Assembly (NCBI GenBank): GCA_040512755.1
Contig: JBEVEP010000241.1
Location: 1-5,512, forward strand
Origin: JBEVEP01 sp040512755
Lineage (GTDB): Bacteria > Pseudomonadota > Alphaproteobacteria > Rhizobiales > Rhizobiaceae
Length of the DNA: 5,512 nucleotides
Direction: 5' to 3'
The first letter of the stretch is position 1. Every line of letters starts with the position of its first letter. The notes below the pieces were generated by a model. The model ran no database searches. It was not told the origin of the DNA and saw only the letters and a program-made list of their open reading frames with translations. The position numbers and the translations under genes are program-made. Positions 1 to 5,512 of this stretch are shown here, one piece after another.

Positions 1-1412
1 GCGCGATCGCCAGCCAGATGCAGGCGGCGGAGATCGAGCGAACAACGGTTGAAATAGAGGCCGTCAACGGCGGCCGCGTGGCTGCCCTGCGAGCGGTGGG
101 CTCGGTGATACGCTTCGACGGTTTCATCGCAGCCTATACCGATCAGAAGGACGAGGACGCGGAAGACGAGGAAGACAGGCGGCTGCCTGATATCCGTGCC
201 GGGGAGCAACTTGCCCGCGACCGGATCAACTCAACCCAGCACACGACTGAGCCTCCGCCGCGCTATTCGGAAGCGTCCCTCATCAAAAAGATGGAAGAAA
301 TCGGTATCGGCCGGCCATCGACCTACACGGCAACCCTGAAGACGCTCGAAGACCGGGACTATGTGACGATCGACAAACGCAAGCTGTTGCCGCAGCCGAA
401 AGGGCGGCTACTCTCTGCCTTCCTGGAAAGCTTCTTCGAGCGCTATGTGGAGTATGATTTCACGGCTTCGCTCGAAGAAAAGCTCGACGAAATCTCGGAT
501 GGAAAACTCTCCTGGAAGGACGTCCTGCGCGACTTCTGGAAAGATTTTTCCGGCGCCGTGGACGACATCAAGGAACTGCGCGTCACCGACGTGCTCGACG
601 CGTTGAACGATGAACTCGCGCCGCTGGTGTTTCCGCCGCGCGAGGACGGATCGAATCCGCGCATCTGCCCGAAGTGCGGCAATGGCAATCTTTCCCTGAA
701 GCTCGGGAAGTACGGCGCTTTTGTCGGCTGCTCGAACTATCCGGAATGCGGCTATACGCGCCAGCTCAGCGACGCCATCAATGGCAACGAGGAGGTGACG
801 GAGGATGGCACGAAGGTGTTCGGCAAGGATCCCTACACAGGCGAGGAAATTACCCTGCGGAGCGGCCGCTTTGGTCCCTACGTACAACGCGGCGACGGCA
901 AGGATGCCAAGCGCGCCAGCCTGCCCAAGGGCTGGTCGGCCGATGCGATGGACCACGAGAAAGCGCTGGCGCTTCTCTCCCTGCCGCGCGATGTCGGCGC
1001 GCATCCAGAGACCGGCAAGATGATCTCGGCAGGCATTGGCCGCTATGGGCCCTTCGTGCTTCACGATGGGGCCTACGCCAATCTCGAAACGGTTGAGGAT
1101 GTGTTCTCGATCGGGCTGAACCGCGCGGTCTCAGTCATCGCGGAGAAGCAGTCCAAGGCCAAAAGCGGCAGGAACGGGGGAACCCCGGCGGCGTTGAAGG
1201 AGCTGGGCGCCCACCCGGATAATGGCGGTGCAGTGACCGTGCGGGACGGGCGCTATGGCCCGTACGTCAATTGGGGCAAGGTCAATGCAACGCTCCCCAA
1301 AGGCAAGGATCCGCACACGGTCACGCTTGAAGAAGCGTTGACCTTGGTCGCAGAGAAGGCGGCGAAGGGCGGTAGCGGGAAGAAACCCTTCCGCGGCAGG
1401 AAGAAAGGCTAG
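1..1412 (+). CDS. topA: DNA topoisomerase I (type IA), C-terminal part, cut by the left window edge
   Basis: Type IA topoisomerase that relaxes negatively supercoiled DNA by passing a strand through a transient single-strand break. The frame is open to the left edge (first full codon at 3, reading AIASQM), so the Toprim domain and catalytic tyrosine lie outside the window. The ATG at 18 is internal, not the real start. Numbering from that Met, the end of the catalytic core is clear: an acidic linker (residues 43-53), then RYSEASLIKKMEEIGIGRPS followed by TY (82-103), a hallmark of bacterial TopA. One Cys4 zinc finger follows (C217, C220, C238, C244), then three Toprim C-terminal repeats with the core GR(F/Y)GP(Y/F)V, and a Lys/Arg/Gly tail ending at TAG 1410-1412. 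E. coli TopA instead has several zinc fingers; one finger plus repeats is, as I recall, the usual alphaproteobacterial form. rnr follows after 6 nt. No sign of damage. Confidence 0.97.
   Translation, partial: AIASQMQAAEIERTTVEIEAVNGGRVAALRAVGSVIRFDGFIAAYTDQKDEDAEDEEDRRLPDIRAGEQLARDRINSTQHTTEPPPRYSEASLIKKMEEIGIGRPSTYTATLKTLEDRDYVTIDKRKLLPQPKGRLLSAFLESFFERYVEYDFTASLEEKLDEISDGKLSWKDVLRDFWKDFSGAVDDIKELRVTDVLDALNDELAPLVFPPREDGSNPRICPKCGNGNLSLKLGKYGAFVGCSNYPECGYTRQLSDAINGNEEVTEDGTKVFGKDPYTGEEITLRSGRFGPYVQRGDGKDAKRASLPKGWSADAMDHEKALALLSLPRDVGAHPETGKMISAGIGRYGPFVLHDGAYANLETVEDVFSIGLNRAVSVIAEKQSKAKSGRNGGTPAALKELGAHPDNGGAVTVRDGRYGPYVNWGKVNATLPKGKDPHTVTLEEALTLVAEKAAKGGSGKKPFRGRKKG
822..1304 (+). other. 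three TopA C-terminal repeat units within topA
   Basis: Three diverged repeat units lie in the TopA C-terminus at about 822-935, 990-1088 and 1203-1304. Each has a (D/H)P-x-(T/N)G start and a GR(F/Y)GP(Y/F)V core: GRFGPYV, GRYGPFV and GRYGPYV. Units 1 and 3 also end in LPKG. This matches the topoisomerase C-terminal repeat family, which binds single-stranded DNA in place of the extra zinc fingers found in enterobacterial TopA. The similarity is at protein level; the DNA copies have diverged, so this is an old duplication rather than a recent tandem repeat. Confidence 0.85.
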
Positions 1413-1421
1413 ACGGACTTG
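1398..1421 (+). promoter_or_regulatory. ribosome binding site and TTG start of rnr
   Basis: A purine-rich run AGGAAGAAAGG (1398-1408), inside the last codons of topA, lies 10 nt before TTG 1419-1421. TTG is the only plausible start. The topA stop (1410-1412) is in the same frame and blocks any upstream start; the two codons between are ACG and GAC. The next in-frame Met is about 245 residues further on, inside the protein's core. An uncommon start codon with a rather long spacer suggests modest initiation or coupling to topA translation, which is an inference. Confidence 0.7.
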
Positions 1422-3743
1422 GCCAAGCGTATTTCCGGACGGAACACCAAGGGTGGCAAGCGGTCCGGCGATACGCGTCTTGCACTGCCCGAAGGGCAAA
1501 GGCCCACCCGCGACGATCTCCTGCGCTTCGTCTCGGAGAATCCGGATCGCTCGGGCAAGCGTGATATCGCGCGGGCGTTCTCGCTGAAGGGTGAGGACCG
1601 TATCTGGCTGAAGGACACACTTCGTGACCTGGAGGACGAGGGCCTGCTCGAAAAGAGCCGCAAGCGGCTGATCCGGCCGGGCTCACTGCCCCATGTCGTT
1701 GTCCTCGACATTTTCTCACGTGATCCCGATGGCGGCCTTCTGGCTCGACCGACCGAACGGGCAGGTGACGATACGGAACAAAATCCGCTGGTTGCCGTAA
1801 GACTTTCGCGCGGCGCAAGAGGACCGGTTCCTGGTATCGGCGACCGCGTGCTCGCCAAAGTATTCCCGACTGATGACCCGACAGGCCCTGCTTACACCGC
1901 GCGGGTGCTGAAGATATTCGACAAGCGCAAGGACGCTGTGCTGGGTGTCTTTCGCGTCGCGCACGACGGGACGTTGCGAATAGAGCCAGTGGAGCGCCGG
2001 CAACCCGAACTGATTGTCGAGCCGGAATACCGCAATGGCGCCGAAGCGGGCGACCTCGTGGAAGTGGAAGCGTCGCGCGCCGGCCGGTACGGCCTCCCTC
2101 GCGCAAAGGTTCTGTCTGTCGTCGGCTCGCTGACGAGCGAGAAGGCGGTGTCCATGATCGCTATCCACGCGCATGACATACCGCATATTTTTCCGCGACA
2201 GGTGATCGAGGAGGCCGAAACGGCGAAGCCCGTCGGCATTTCCGGCCGCGAGGATTGGCGGTCCCTCCCCCTCGTCACGATCGATCCCGCCGACGCCAAG
2301 GATCATGACGACGCGGTCTATGCAGAGCCGGATCCCGACGATGGAAACCCCGGAGGCTGTGTTGTCACAGTCGCTATCGCGGATGTGGCTGGCTATGTGC
2401 GCCCGGGCTCCCCCTTGGACCGCGAGGCGCTGAAGCGCGGGAACTCCGTGTACTTTCCGGATCGGGTGGTGCCGATGCTGCCCGAACGCATATCCAACGA
2501 CCTATGCTCCCTGAAGGAGAAGGTAGACCGCCCGGCGCTGGCCGTGCGGATGACCTTTTCAGCCCAAGGACGGAAAATCCGCCACAGCTTTCATCGGGTG
2601 ATGATTCGTTCGACCGCTCGCCTTGCCTATCCGCAGGCGCAGGCGGCGATCGACGGCAGGCCCGACGACGCCACCGGACCGATCCTCGAAACAGTCCTGA
2701 AACCACTTTGGTCCGCATATGACATTCTGAAGCGCGGCCGGCACGCGCGCGAGCCCCTGGAACTCGACTTGCCGGAACGGAAGATACTTCTCAAGCCGGA
2801 TGGGACTGTTGATAGGGTCGTCGTGCCTGACCGCCTCGACGCCCACAAGCTGATCGAGGAGTTCATGATCCAGGCCAATGTCGCGGCCGCGGAGACCCTG
2901 GAAGCGAAGCGGCAGAAGCTGGTCTACCGCATCCACGATGGCCCCTCGCTCGCCAAGCAGGAATCGTTGCGGGAGTTTCTGGCGACGCTCGGCCTGTCCT
3001 TGGCGCGCGGCGCGCAGATGCGGCCAAGTCAGTTCAACGCGATCCTGTCCCGCGTCGAGGACACGGATCATGAGGCGCTGGTCAATGAGGTCGTACTTCG
3101 CTCGCAGAGCCAAGCCGAATATTCGCCGGACAATATCGGCCATTTCGGCCTGAATCTGCGCCGCTACGCGCATTTCACCTCGCCAATCCGCCGCTATTCC
3201 GACCTGATCGTGCATCGCGCGCTCATTTCCGCGCTCGGCCTCGGTTCGGATGGGCTGACGCGGAGCGAGGAGGAACGGCTGGAGGAAATCTCCGCCTTGA
3301 TCTCTGCGTCCGAACGTCGCGCCATGGCGGCCGAACGCGACACTGTGGACAGGCTGATTGCGGCCTATCTCGCTGAACGCGTTGAAGAAACATTCGACGC
3401 ACGTATATCCGGCGTCACCAGAGCCGGACTTTTTGTCCAATTGCCCCAGTATGGGGCGGACGGTTTCATACCCGTGTCATCCTTGGATGGCGATTACTAT
3501 ATCTACGACGAATCCGCCCGCACCCTTTTCGGGGAACGCACCGGCAAAGGCTACCAACTCGCAGACCGCGTCGAAGTTCGTCTCGTCGAGGTGGCACCGA
3601 TGGCAGGCGCCATGCGCTTCGAAATGCTGAGCGATCCTCGGCCCCTGACGGGATCGAAACGGTCGTTCCATAAGGCGAAAGGCCAAAGGCCGAGGGTTCG
3701 GGCATCGCAGCCGCGCCAGCGTGCGCGCAGCAGGAGATGGTGA
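1419..3743 (+). CDS. rnr: ribonuclease R, 3'-5' exoribonuclease
   Basis: Processive, hydrolytic 3'-5' exoribonuclease of the RNase II/R (RNB) family. It degrades structured RNA, takes part in rRNA and mRNA turnover, and in many bacteria acts with SmpB/tmRNA. The 774-residue protein has every RNase R part in order: N-terminal winged helix (about 28-80), cold-shock/OB region (about 85-240), RNB catalytic domain (about 260-610), S1 domain (about 655-738) and a basic tail. The metal-binding acidic residues D289, D295, D297 and D298 sit in TIDPADAKDHDDAVY and keep the spacing of E. coli D272/D278/D280/D281. Y345 in SVYFP matches E. coli Y324, and HFTSPIRRYSDL (586-597) is the conserved RNB arginine motif. 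The winged helix and basic tail favour RNase R over RNase II. The enzyme looks intact and active. The TTG start is forced by the in-frame topA stop. The stop TGA 3741-3743 overlaps the next gene's ATG. Confidence 0.97.
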   Translation: MAKRISGRNTKGGKRSGDTRLALPEGQRPTRDDLLRFVSENPDRSGKRDIARAFSLKGEDRIWLKDTLRDLEDEGLLEKSRKRLIRPGSLPHVVVLDIFSRDPDGGLLARPTERAGDDTEQNPLVAVRLSRGARGPVPGIGDRVLAKVFPTDDPTGPAYTARVLKIFDKRKDAVLGVFRVAHDGTLRIEPVERRQPELIVEPEYRNGAEAGDLVEVEASRAGRYGLPRAKVLSVVGSLTSEKAVSMIAIHAHDIPHIFPRQVIEEAETAKPVGISGREDWRSLPLVTIDPADAKDHDDAVYAEPDPDDGNPGGCVVTVAIADVAGYVRPGSPLDREALKRGNSVYFPDRVVPMLPERISNDLCSLKEKVDRPALAVRMTFSAQGRKIRHSFHRVMIRSTARLAYPQAQAAIDGRPDDATGPILETVLKPLWSAYDILKRGRHAREPLELDLPERKILLKPDGTVDRVVVPDRLDAHKLIEEFMIQANVAAAETLEAKRQKLVYRIHDGPSLAKQESLREFLATLGLSLARGAQMRPSQFNAILSRVEDTDHEALVNEVVLRSQSQAEYSPDNIGHFGLNLRRYAHFTSPIRRYSDLIVHRALISALGLGSDGLTRSEEERLEEISALISASERRAMAAERDTVDRLIAAYLAERVEETFDARISGVTRAGLFVQLPQYGADGFIPVSSLDGDYYIYDESARTLFGERTGKGYQLADRVEVRLVEVAPMAGAMRFEMLSDPRPLTGSKRSFHKAKGQRPRVRASQPRQRARSRRW

Positions 3744-3745
3744 TG
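3732..3745 (+). promoter_or_regulatory. ribosome binding site and TGATG coupling site for the DUF983 gene
   Basis: AGGAG at 3732-3736, inside the last codons of rnr, is followed 6 nt later by ATG 3743-3745, whose A is the last base of the rnr stop (TGATG). An in-frame ATG at 3737 directly abuts the AGGAG with no spacer, and GTG 3740 has only 3 nt, so 3743 is the better start. The arrangement is typical of translational coupling, where ribosomes ending on rnr re-initiate on the next gene. Confidence 0.7.
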
Positions 3746-4177
3746 AAGGACCATGTTTTCGGAGCAGTGAGTGATGGAGGCCGCCCGGCCCGTTCGCTGA
3801 TGAGCGCGATGATGAGCGGTCTGCGCGGGCGTTGTCCGCACTGCGGCGAAGGTCGCCTCTTTGCATCGTTCCTGAAAACCGTCGATCGCTGCGAATGCTG
3901 CGGTACGGAAATGCACCACCATCGCGCCGATGACCTGCCGGCCTACCTGGTCGTAGTGATCGTCGGCCATATTGTCGTCGGTGCATTCATGGGCGTAGAA
4001 GCGACGAGCACGCTGTCCACCTGGCAGCATCTCGCGATCTGGGTGCCGGTCACCATCGGTTCAGCGCTGGCATTACTGCGCCCCGTCAAGGGCGCCGTCG
4101 TCGGGCTGCAATGGGCGCTTTACATGCACGGTTTCGGCGGCGAAGAGGATCTTGTCGAGGCGCATCCGGAAGCCTAG
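3743..4177 (+). CDS. DUF983 family zinc-ribbon membrane protein, function unknown
   Basis: Small inner-membrane protein of the DUF983 (COG5349) family; no biochemical role is known to me. With the start at 3743 it has 144 residues; the alternative ATG at 3737 adds two. A cytosolic-looking N-terminus carries two CxxC pairs (C31/C34 in RCPHCGEGRLF, C50/C53 in RCECCG) that should form a zinc ribbon. A His-rich stretch MHHHRADDLPAY (57-68) follows, then two hydrophobic segments (about 69-86 and 96-112). The conserved LLRPVKG (111-117) comes next, then a short amphipathic stretch and an acidic end. CPxCGxGxLF and LRPxKG after the second membrane segment are family signatures. The gene overlaps the rnr stop by 1 nt, so it is probably translated with RNase R. 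Whether this reflects a shared function or only operon packing is not shown. Stop TAG 4175-4177; a 45-nt gap follows. Confidence 0.9.
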   Translation: MKDHVFGAVSDGGRPARSLMSAMMSGLRGRCPHCGEGRLFASFLKTVDRCECCGTEMHHHRADDLPAYLVVVIVGHIVVGAFMGVEATSTLSTWQHLAIWVPVTIGSALALLRPVKGAVVGLQWALYMHGFGGEEDLVEAHPEA

Positions 4178-4222
4178 ACCGCATCCGGACAAAACGAACC
4201 CTTTATTCCGCTGGAGTCGCCT
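4178..4222 (+). other. 45-nt gap between the DUF983 and Nudix genes
   Basis: This is the longest non-coding stretch in the window. It holds the second copy of a 10-nt direct repeat, CGCATCCGGA (4161-4170 and 4180-4189, straddling the DUF983 stop), a slightly AT-richer patch (4190-4207), and the Nudix Shine-Dalgarno near its 3' end. I see no GC-rich hairpin followed by a T run, so no intrinsic terminator, and no convincing pair of -35/-10 boxes. Confidence 0.6.
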
Positions 4223-4240
4223 ATGAGAGGGACCGTAATG
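4212..4240 (+). promoter_or_regulatory. two candidate ribosome binding sites for the Nudix gene
   Basis: TGGAG (4212-4216) is 6 nt before ATG 4223, and AGAGGGA (4226-4232) is 5 nt before the in-frame ATG 4238. Both are well placed. A third ATG at 4247 has only a very close GGAGG. I chose 4223 because it is the longest and has a proper spacer. The first 9 to 15 residues precede the Nudix fold, so the choice does not affect the domain. Confidence 0.55.
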
Positions 4241-4978
4241 GAGGGCATGACGAAGGCGCAGGTCGACAAGGCGGAATCGAAAGATTTCGCGCTCGGCGGC
4301 AAACCGATGCGCCCGCGCGACGCCGCGACTCTCATCCTGCTGGACCGGCAAGGGCACGATTTTCATGTTCTTATGGGTCGCCGCCACGCCAAACATGCAT
4401 TCATGCCTGGAAAGTTCGTGTTTCCAGGCGGCCGCACCGACCCGGCGGATAGCCGGCTTCCTGTCGTGGAGGACCTGCATCCTGACGAGCAGGCCAAGCT
4501 TGTCGGGACGGGCGCCAGGGCCACGCATGCCCGGGCCCGGGCCATTGCCTTGTCGGCTATTCGGGAAACCTACGAGGAAGCCGGCCTGCTCATCGGCCGT
4601 AAGCAGCCTTTTTCGACCAGCAAGCCGGACTGGCACGGCTTCGTCGAACACGGTGTCCATCCGTCGCTCGAATCGCTGCGCTTCATCGCCCGCGCGATCA
4701 CGCCGCCCGGCCGCGTGCGCCGCTTCGATACGCGCTTTCTCGCTACCTGGCGAAGCAATGTCGCCGTCGCGCTCGAAGCAGGGGGCCCGACCAACGAACT
4801 CGAGGAACTGGTCTGGCTGCCGATCGGCGAAGCCAAGCAAGCCGACATACCGGCGATAACCAGGACGGTGCTCGAGGAACTCGAAAAACGCCTGGAGCGC
4901 GATCCTTTGCTACGCCCGGGCGGACACGTTCCATTCTACCGAATGATCCGCAACCGTTTCGTCCGCGACCTTCTCTAG
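4223..4978 (+). CDS. Nudix hydrolase with an interrupted Nudix box (NUDT19-like)
   Basis: A 251-residue Nudix-fold pyrophosphohydrolase, expected to cleave an X-linked nucleoside diphosphate in the cytosol with Mg2+ or Mn2+. The fold begins at RPRDAATLILL (30-40) and MGRRHAKHAFMPGKFVFPGG (51-70). The catalytic helix is RETYEEAG (R114, E115, E118, E119, G121), matching the REUxEExG half of the box. The glycine half (G70, then D76 where Glu is usual) is displaced: G70 to R114 spans 44 residues instead of the usual 14, an insertion of about 30 residues. A similar interrupted box, and a downstream RRFDTRF motif (166-172 here), occur in the NUDT19 acyl-CoA diphosphatase group, so a CoA-type substrate is possible but is inference. 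No signal peptide or membrane segment. It starts 45 nt after the DUF983 gene and ends 8 nt before the MFS gene. Exact start uncertain (4223, 4238 or 4247). Other substrates such as ADP-ribose or NADH cannot be excluded. Confidence 0.93.
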   Translation: MRGTVMEGMTKAQVDKAESKDFALGGKPMRPRDAATLILLDRQGHDFHVLMGRRHAKHAFMPGKFVFPGGRTDPADSRLPVVEDLHPDEQAKLVGTGARATHARARAIALSAIRETYEEAGLLIGRKQPFSTSKPDWHGFVEHGVHPSLESLRFIARAITPPGRVRRFDTRFLATWRSNVAVALEAGGPTNELEELVWLPIGEAKQADIPAITRTVLEELEKRLERDPLLRPGGHVPFYRMIRNRFVRDLL

Positions 4979-4986
4979 AGCTTTCC

Positions 4987-5512
4987 ATGAGTGGCAGTCT
5001 TGCACCTGACGGCGCTGCGCCGGATGAGATGCGCTGGCTTTCCATTGCCGCCGCTATCGCTTCGATCAGCGTGGTCGGCATCGCGATAGGGCTTGGCGTG
5101 CCGCTGCTCAGCGTCATATTGGAGACGCGGGGTCACTCCGCTTCGATGATCGGCCTGAATACTGCCGTTGCCGGCCTTGCCTCGATTGCAGCCGCTCCGC
5201 TCGCTACCCCGCTTGCGCTACGCTTCGGCGTGGTCAGCACGATGCTCCTGATGATCGTCAGCGGTGCGCTGGCCTTTGTCGGCTTCTATTTTGCCCCATC
5301 CTTCTGGATGTGGTTCCCCTTGCGGGTCGTGCTGCATGTCGCACTGACTGTGCTGTTCATCCTTTCGGAGTTCTGGATCAGCACCTCGGCCCCGCCACAC
5401 CGACGGGGGTTTGTGCTCGGCATCTATGCGACAGTGCTCTCGCTCGGCTTCGCCTTCGGACCGTGGCTTTTCGCACAGATGGGCAGCGCCGGGTTCCTGC
5501 CCTTCGGCGTCA
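4987..5512 (+). CDS. MFS transporter, N-terminal part, cut by the right window edge
   Basis: N-terminal 175 residues of a major facilitator superfamily secondary transporter; the frame has no stop to the edge. Hydrophobic segments at about 19-42, 55-78, 82-101, 106-127 and 143-165 fit the first five transmembrane helices. LALRFGV (76-82) occupies the usual TM2-TM3 loop place with a reduced form of the G-x-L-(A/S)-D-R motif. The stretch SEFWISTSAPPHRRGFVLGI (127-146) resembles the E-x-W-x(4)-AP-x(3)-RG signature of YcaD-like MFS proteins. Substrate and direction of transport cannot be told. The ATG at 4987 is 8 nt after the Nudix stop and has only a weak GAG ribosome site (4978-4980), so expression may rely on coupling from upstream. 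In rhizobial genomes I recall rpmG, pleD and divK following a transporter here, so they may lie just beyond the edge. Confidence 0.9.
   Translation, partial: MSGSLAPDGAAPDEMRWLSIAAAIASISVVGIAIGLGVPLLSVILETRGHSASMIGLNTAVAGLASIAAAPLATPLALRFGVVSTMLLMIVSGALAFVGFYFAPSFWMWFPLRVVLHVALTVLFILSEFWISTSAPPHRRGFVLGIYATVLSLGFAFGPWLFAQMGSAGFLPFGV

Noticed and set aside
18..20. ATG at 18 as the start of a separate 464-residue protein
   Set aside because: The frame is open upstream to the window edge and reads as TopA sequence (AIASQM). The conserved core lacks its N-terminal half only because the window cuts it.
1321..2106. 261-codon open frame on the - strand across the topA-rnr junction
   Set aside because: It lies opposite two well-supported genes, and its product is Arg/Pro/Ala-rich with no recognisable domain. 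Long antisense frames are expected in GC-rich coding DNA.
2559..3440. 293-codon open frame on the - strand inside rnr
   Set aside because: Antisense to the conserved RNB domain. Its composition follows from the codon bias of rnr and no domain is recognisable.
3737..3739. ATG at 3737 as the DUF983 start
   Set aside because: It directly abuts the AGGAG with no spacer, while ATG 3743 has a 6-nt spacer. The difference is only two residues.
4161..4189. Direct repeat CGCATCCGGA (two copies, 19-nt period) with palindromic TCCGGA cores around the DUF983 stop
   Set aside because: A 6-bp stem with a 14-nt loop and no U tract is too weak for a terminator. Two short copies, one of them in coding sequence, could easily be chance and match no operator I know.
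4529..4542. 14-nt perfect palindrome GCCCGGGCCCGGGC
   Set aside because: It lies inside the Nudix coding sequence and encodes alternating Ala and Arg with GCC/CGG codons. Simple codon repetition explains it, and no T run follows, so it is not a terminator.
4073..4840. 255-codon open frame on the - strand spanning the DUF983-Nudix gap
   Set aside because: It runs through the gap without a stop, which is mildly notable, but most of it is antisense to the Nudix gene. It shows no domain, and I see no clear ribosome site for it.

Overview
This window is a compact, co-directional block of chromosomal housekeeping genes on the + strand. It probably comes from an alphaproteobacterium of the order Hyphomicrobiales (Rhizobiales). 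I infer this from the GC-rich, G/C-ending codon use, the style of the proteins (a TopA with one zinc finger and C-terminal repeats, an RNase R with a basic tail, a DUF983 zinc-ribbon membrane protein), and a gene order I remember from rhizobia and Brucella. I cannot name a genus from the sequence alone.

Layout: the 3' part of topA (1-1412, DNA topoisomerase I, cut by the left edge); rnr (1419-3743, complete RNase R with a TTG start 6 nt after topA); a DUF983 family membrane protein (3743-4177, its ATG overlapping the rnr stop); a 45-nt gap; a Nudix hydrolase with an interrupted Nudix box (4223-4978); and the start of an MFS transporter (4987 to the right edge). The junctions are +6 nt, a 1-nt overlap, +45 nt and +8 nt. 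I see no convincing terminator or promoter between genes, so the block reads as one operon-like unit. An internal promoter within a coding sequence cannot be excluded.

Functionally the genes share little beyond core upkeep: relaxation of negative supercoils (TopA), 3'-5' degradation of structured RNA (RNase R), hydrolysis of a nucleoside-diphosphate-linked compound, possibly a CoA derivative (Nudix), export or uptake of an unknown small molecule (MFS), and an unknown membrane role (DUF983). The last three have no known substrate that the sequence could settle.

I found no mobile element, CRISPR array, RNA gene, toxin-antitoxin pair or defence system, and no frameshift or broken gene. I do not think the window holds an undescribed system. 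The points most worth a second look are the split Nudix box, the tight rnr-DUF983 coupling, and the topA stop and rnr start lying in one reading frame.
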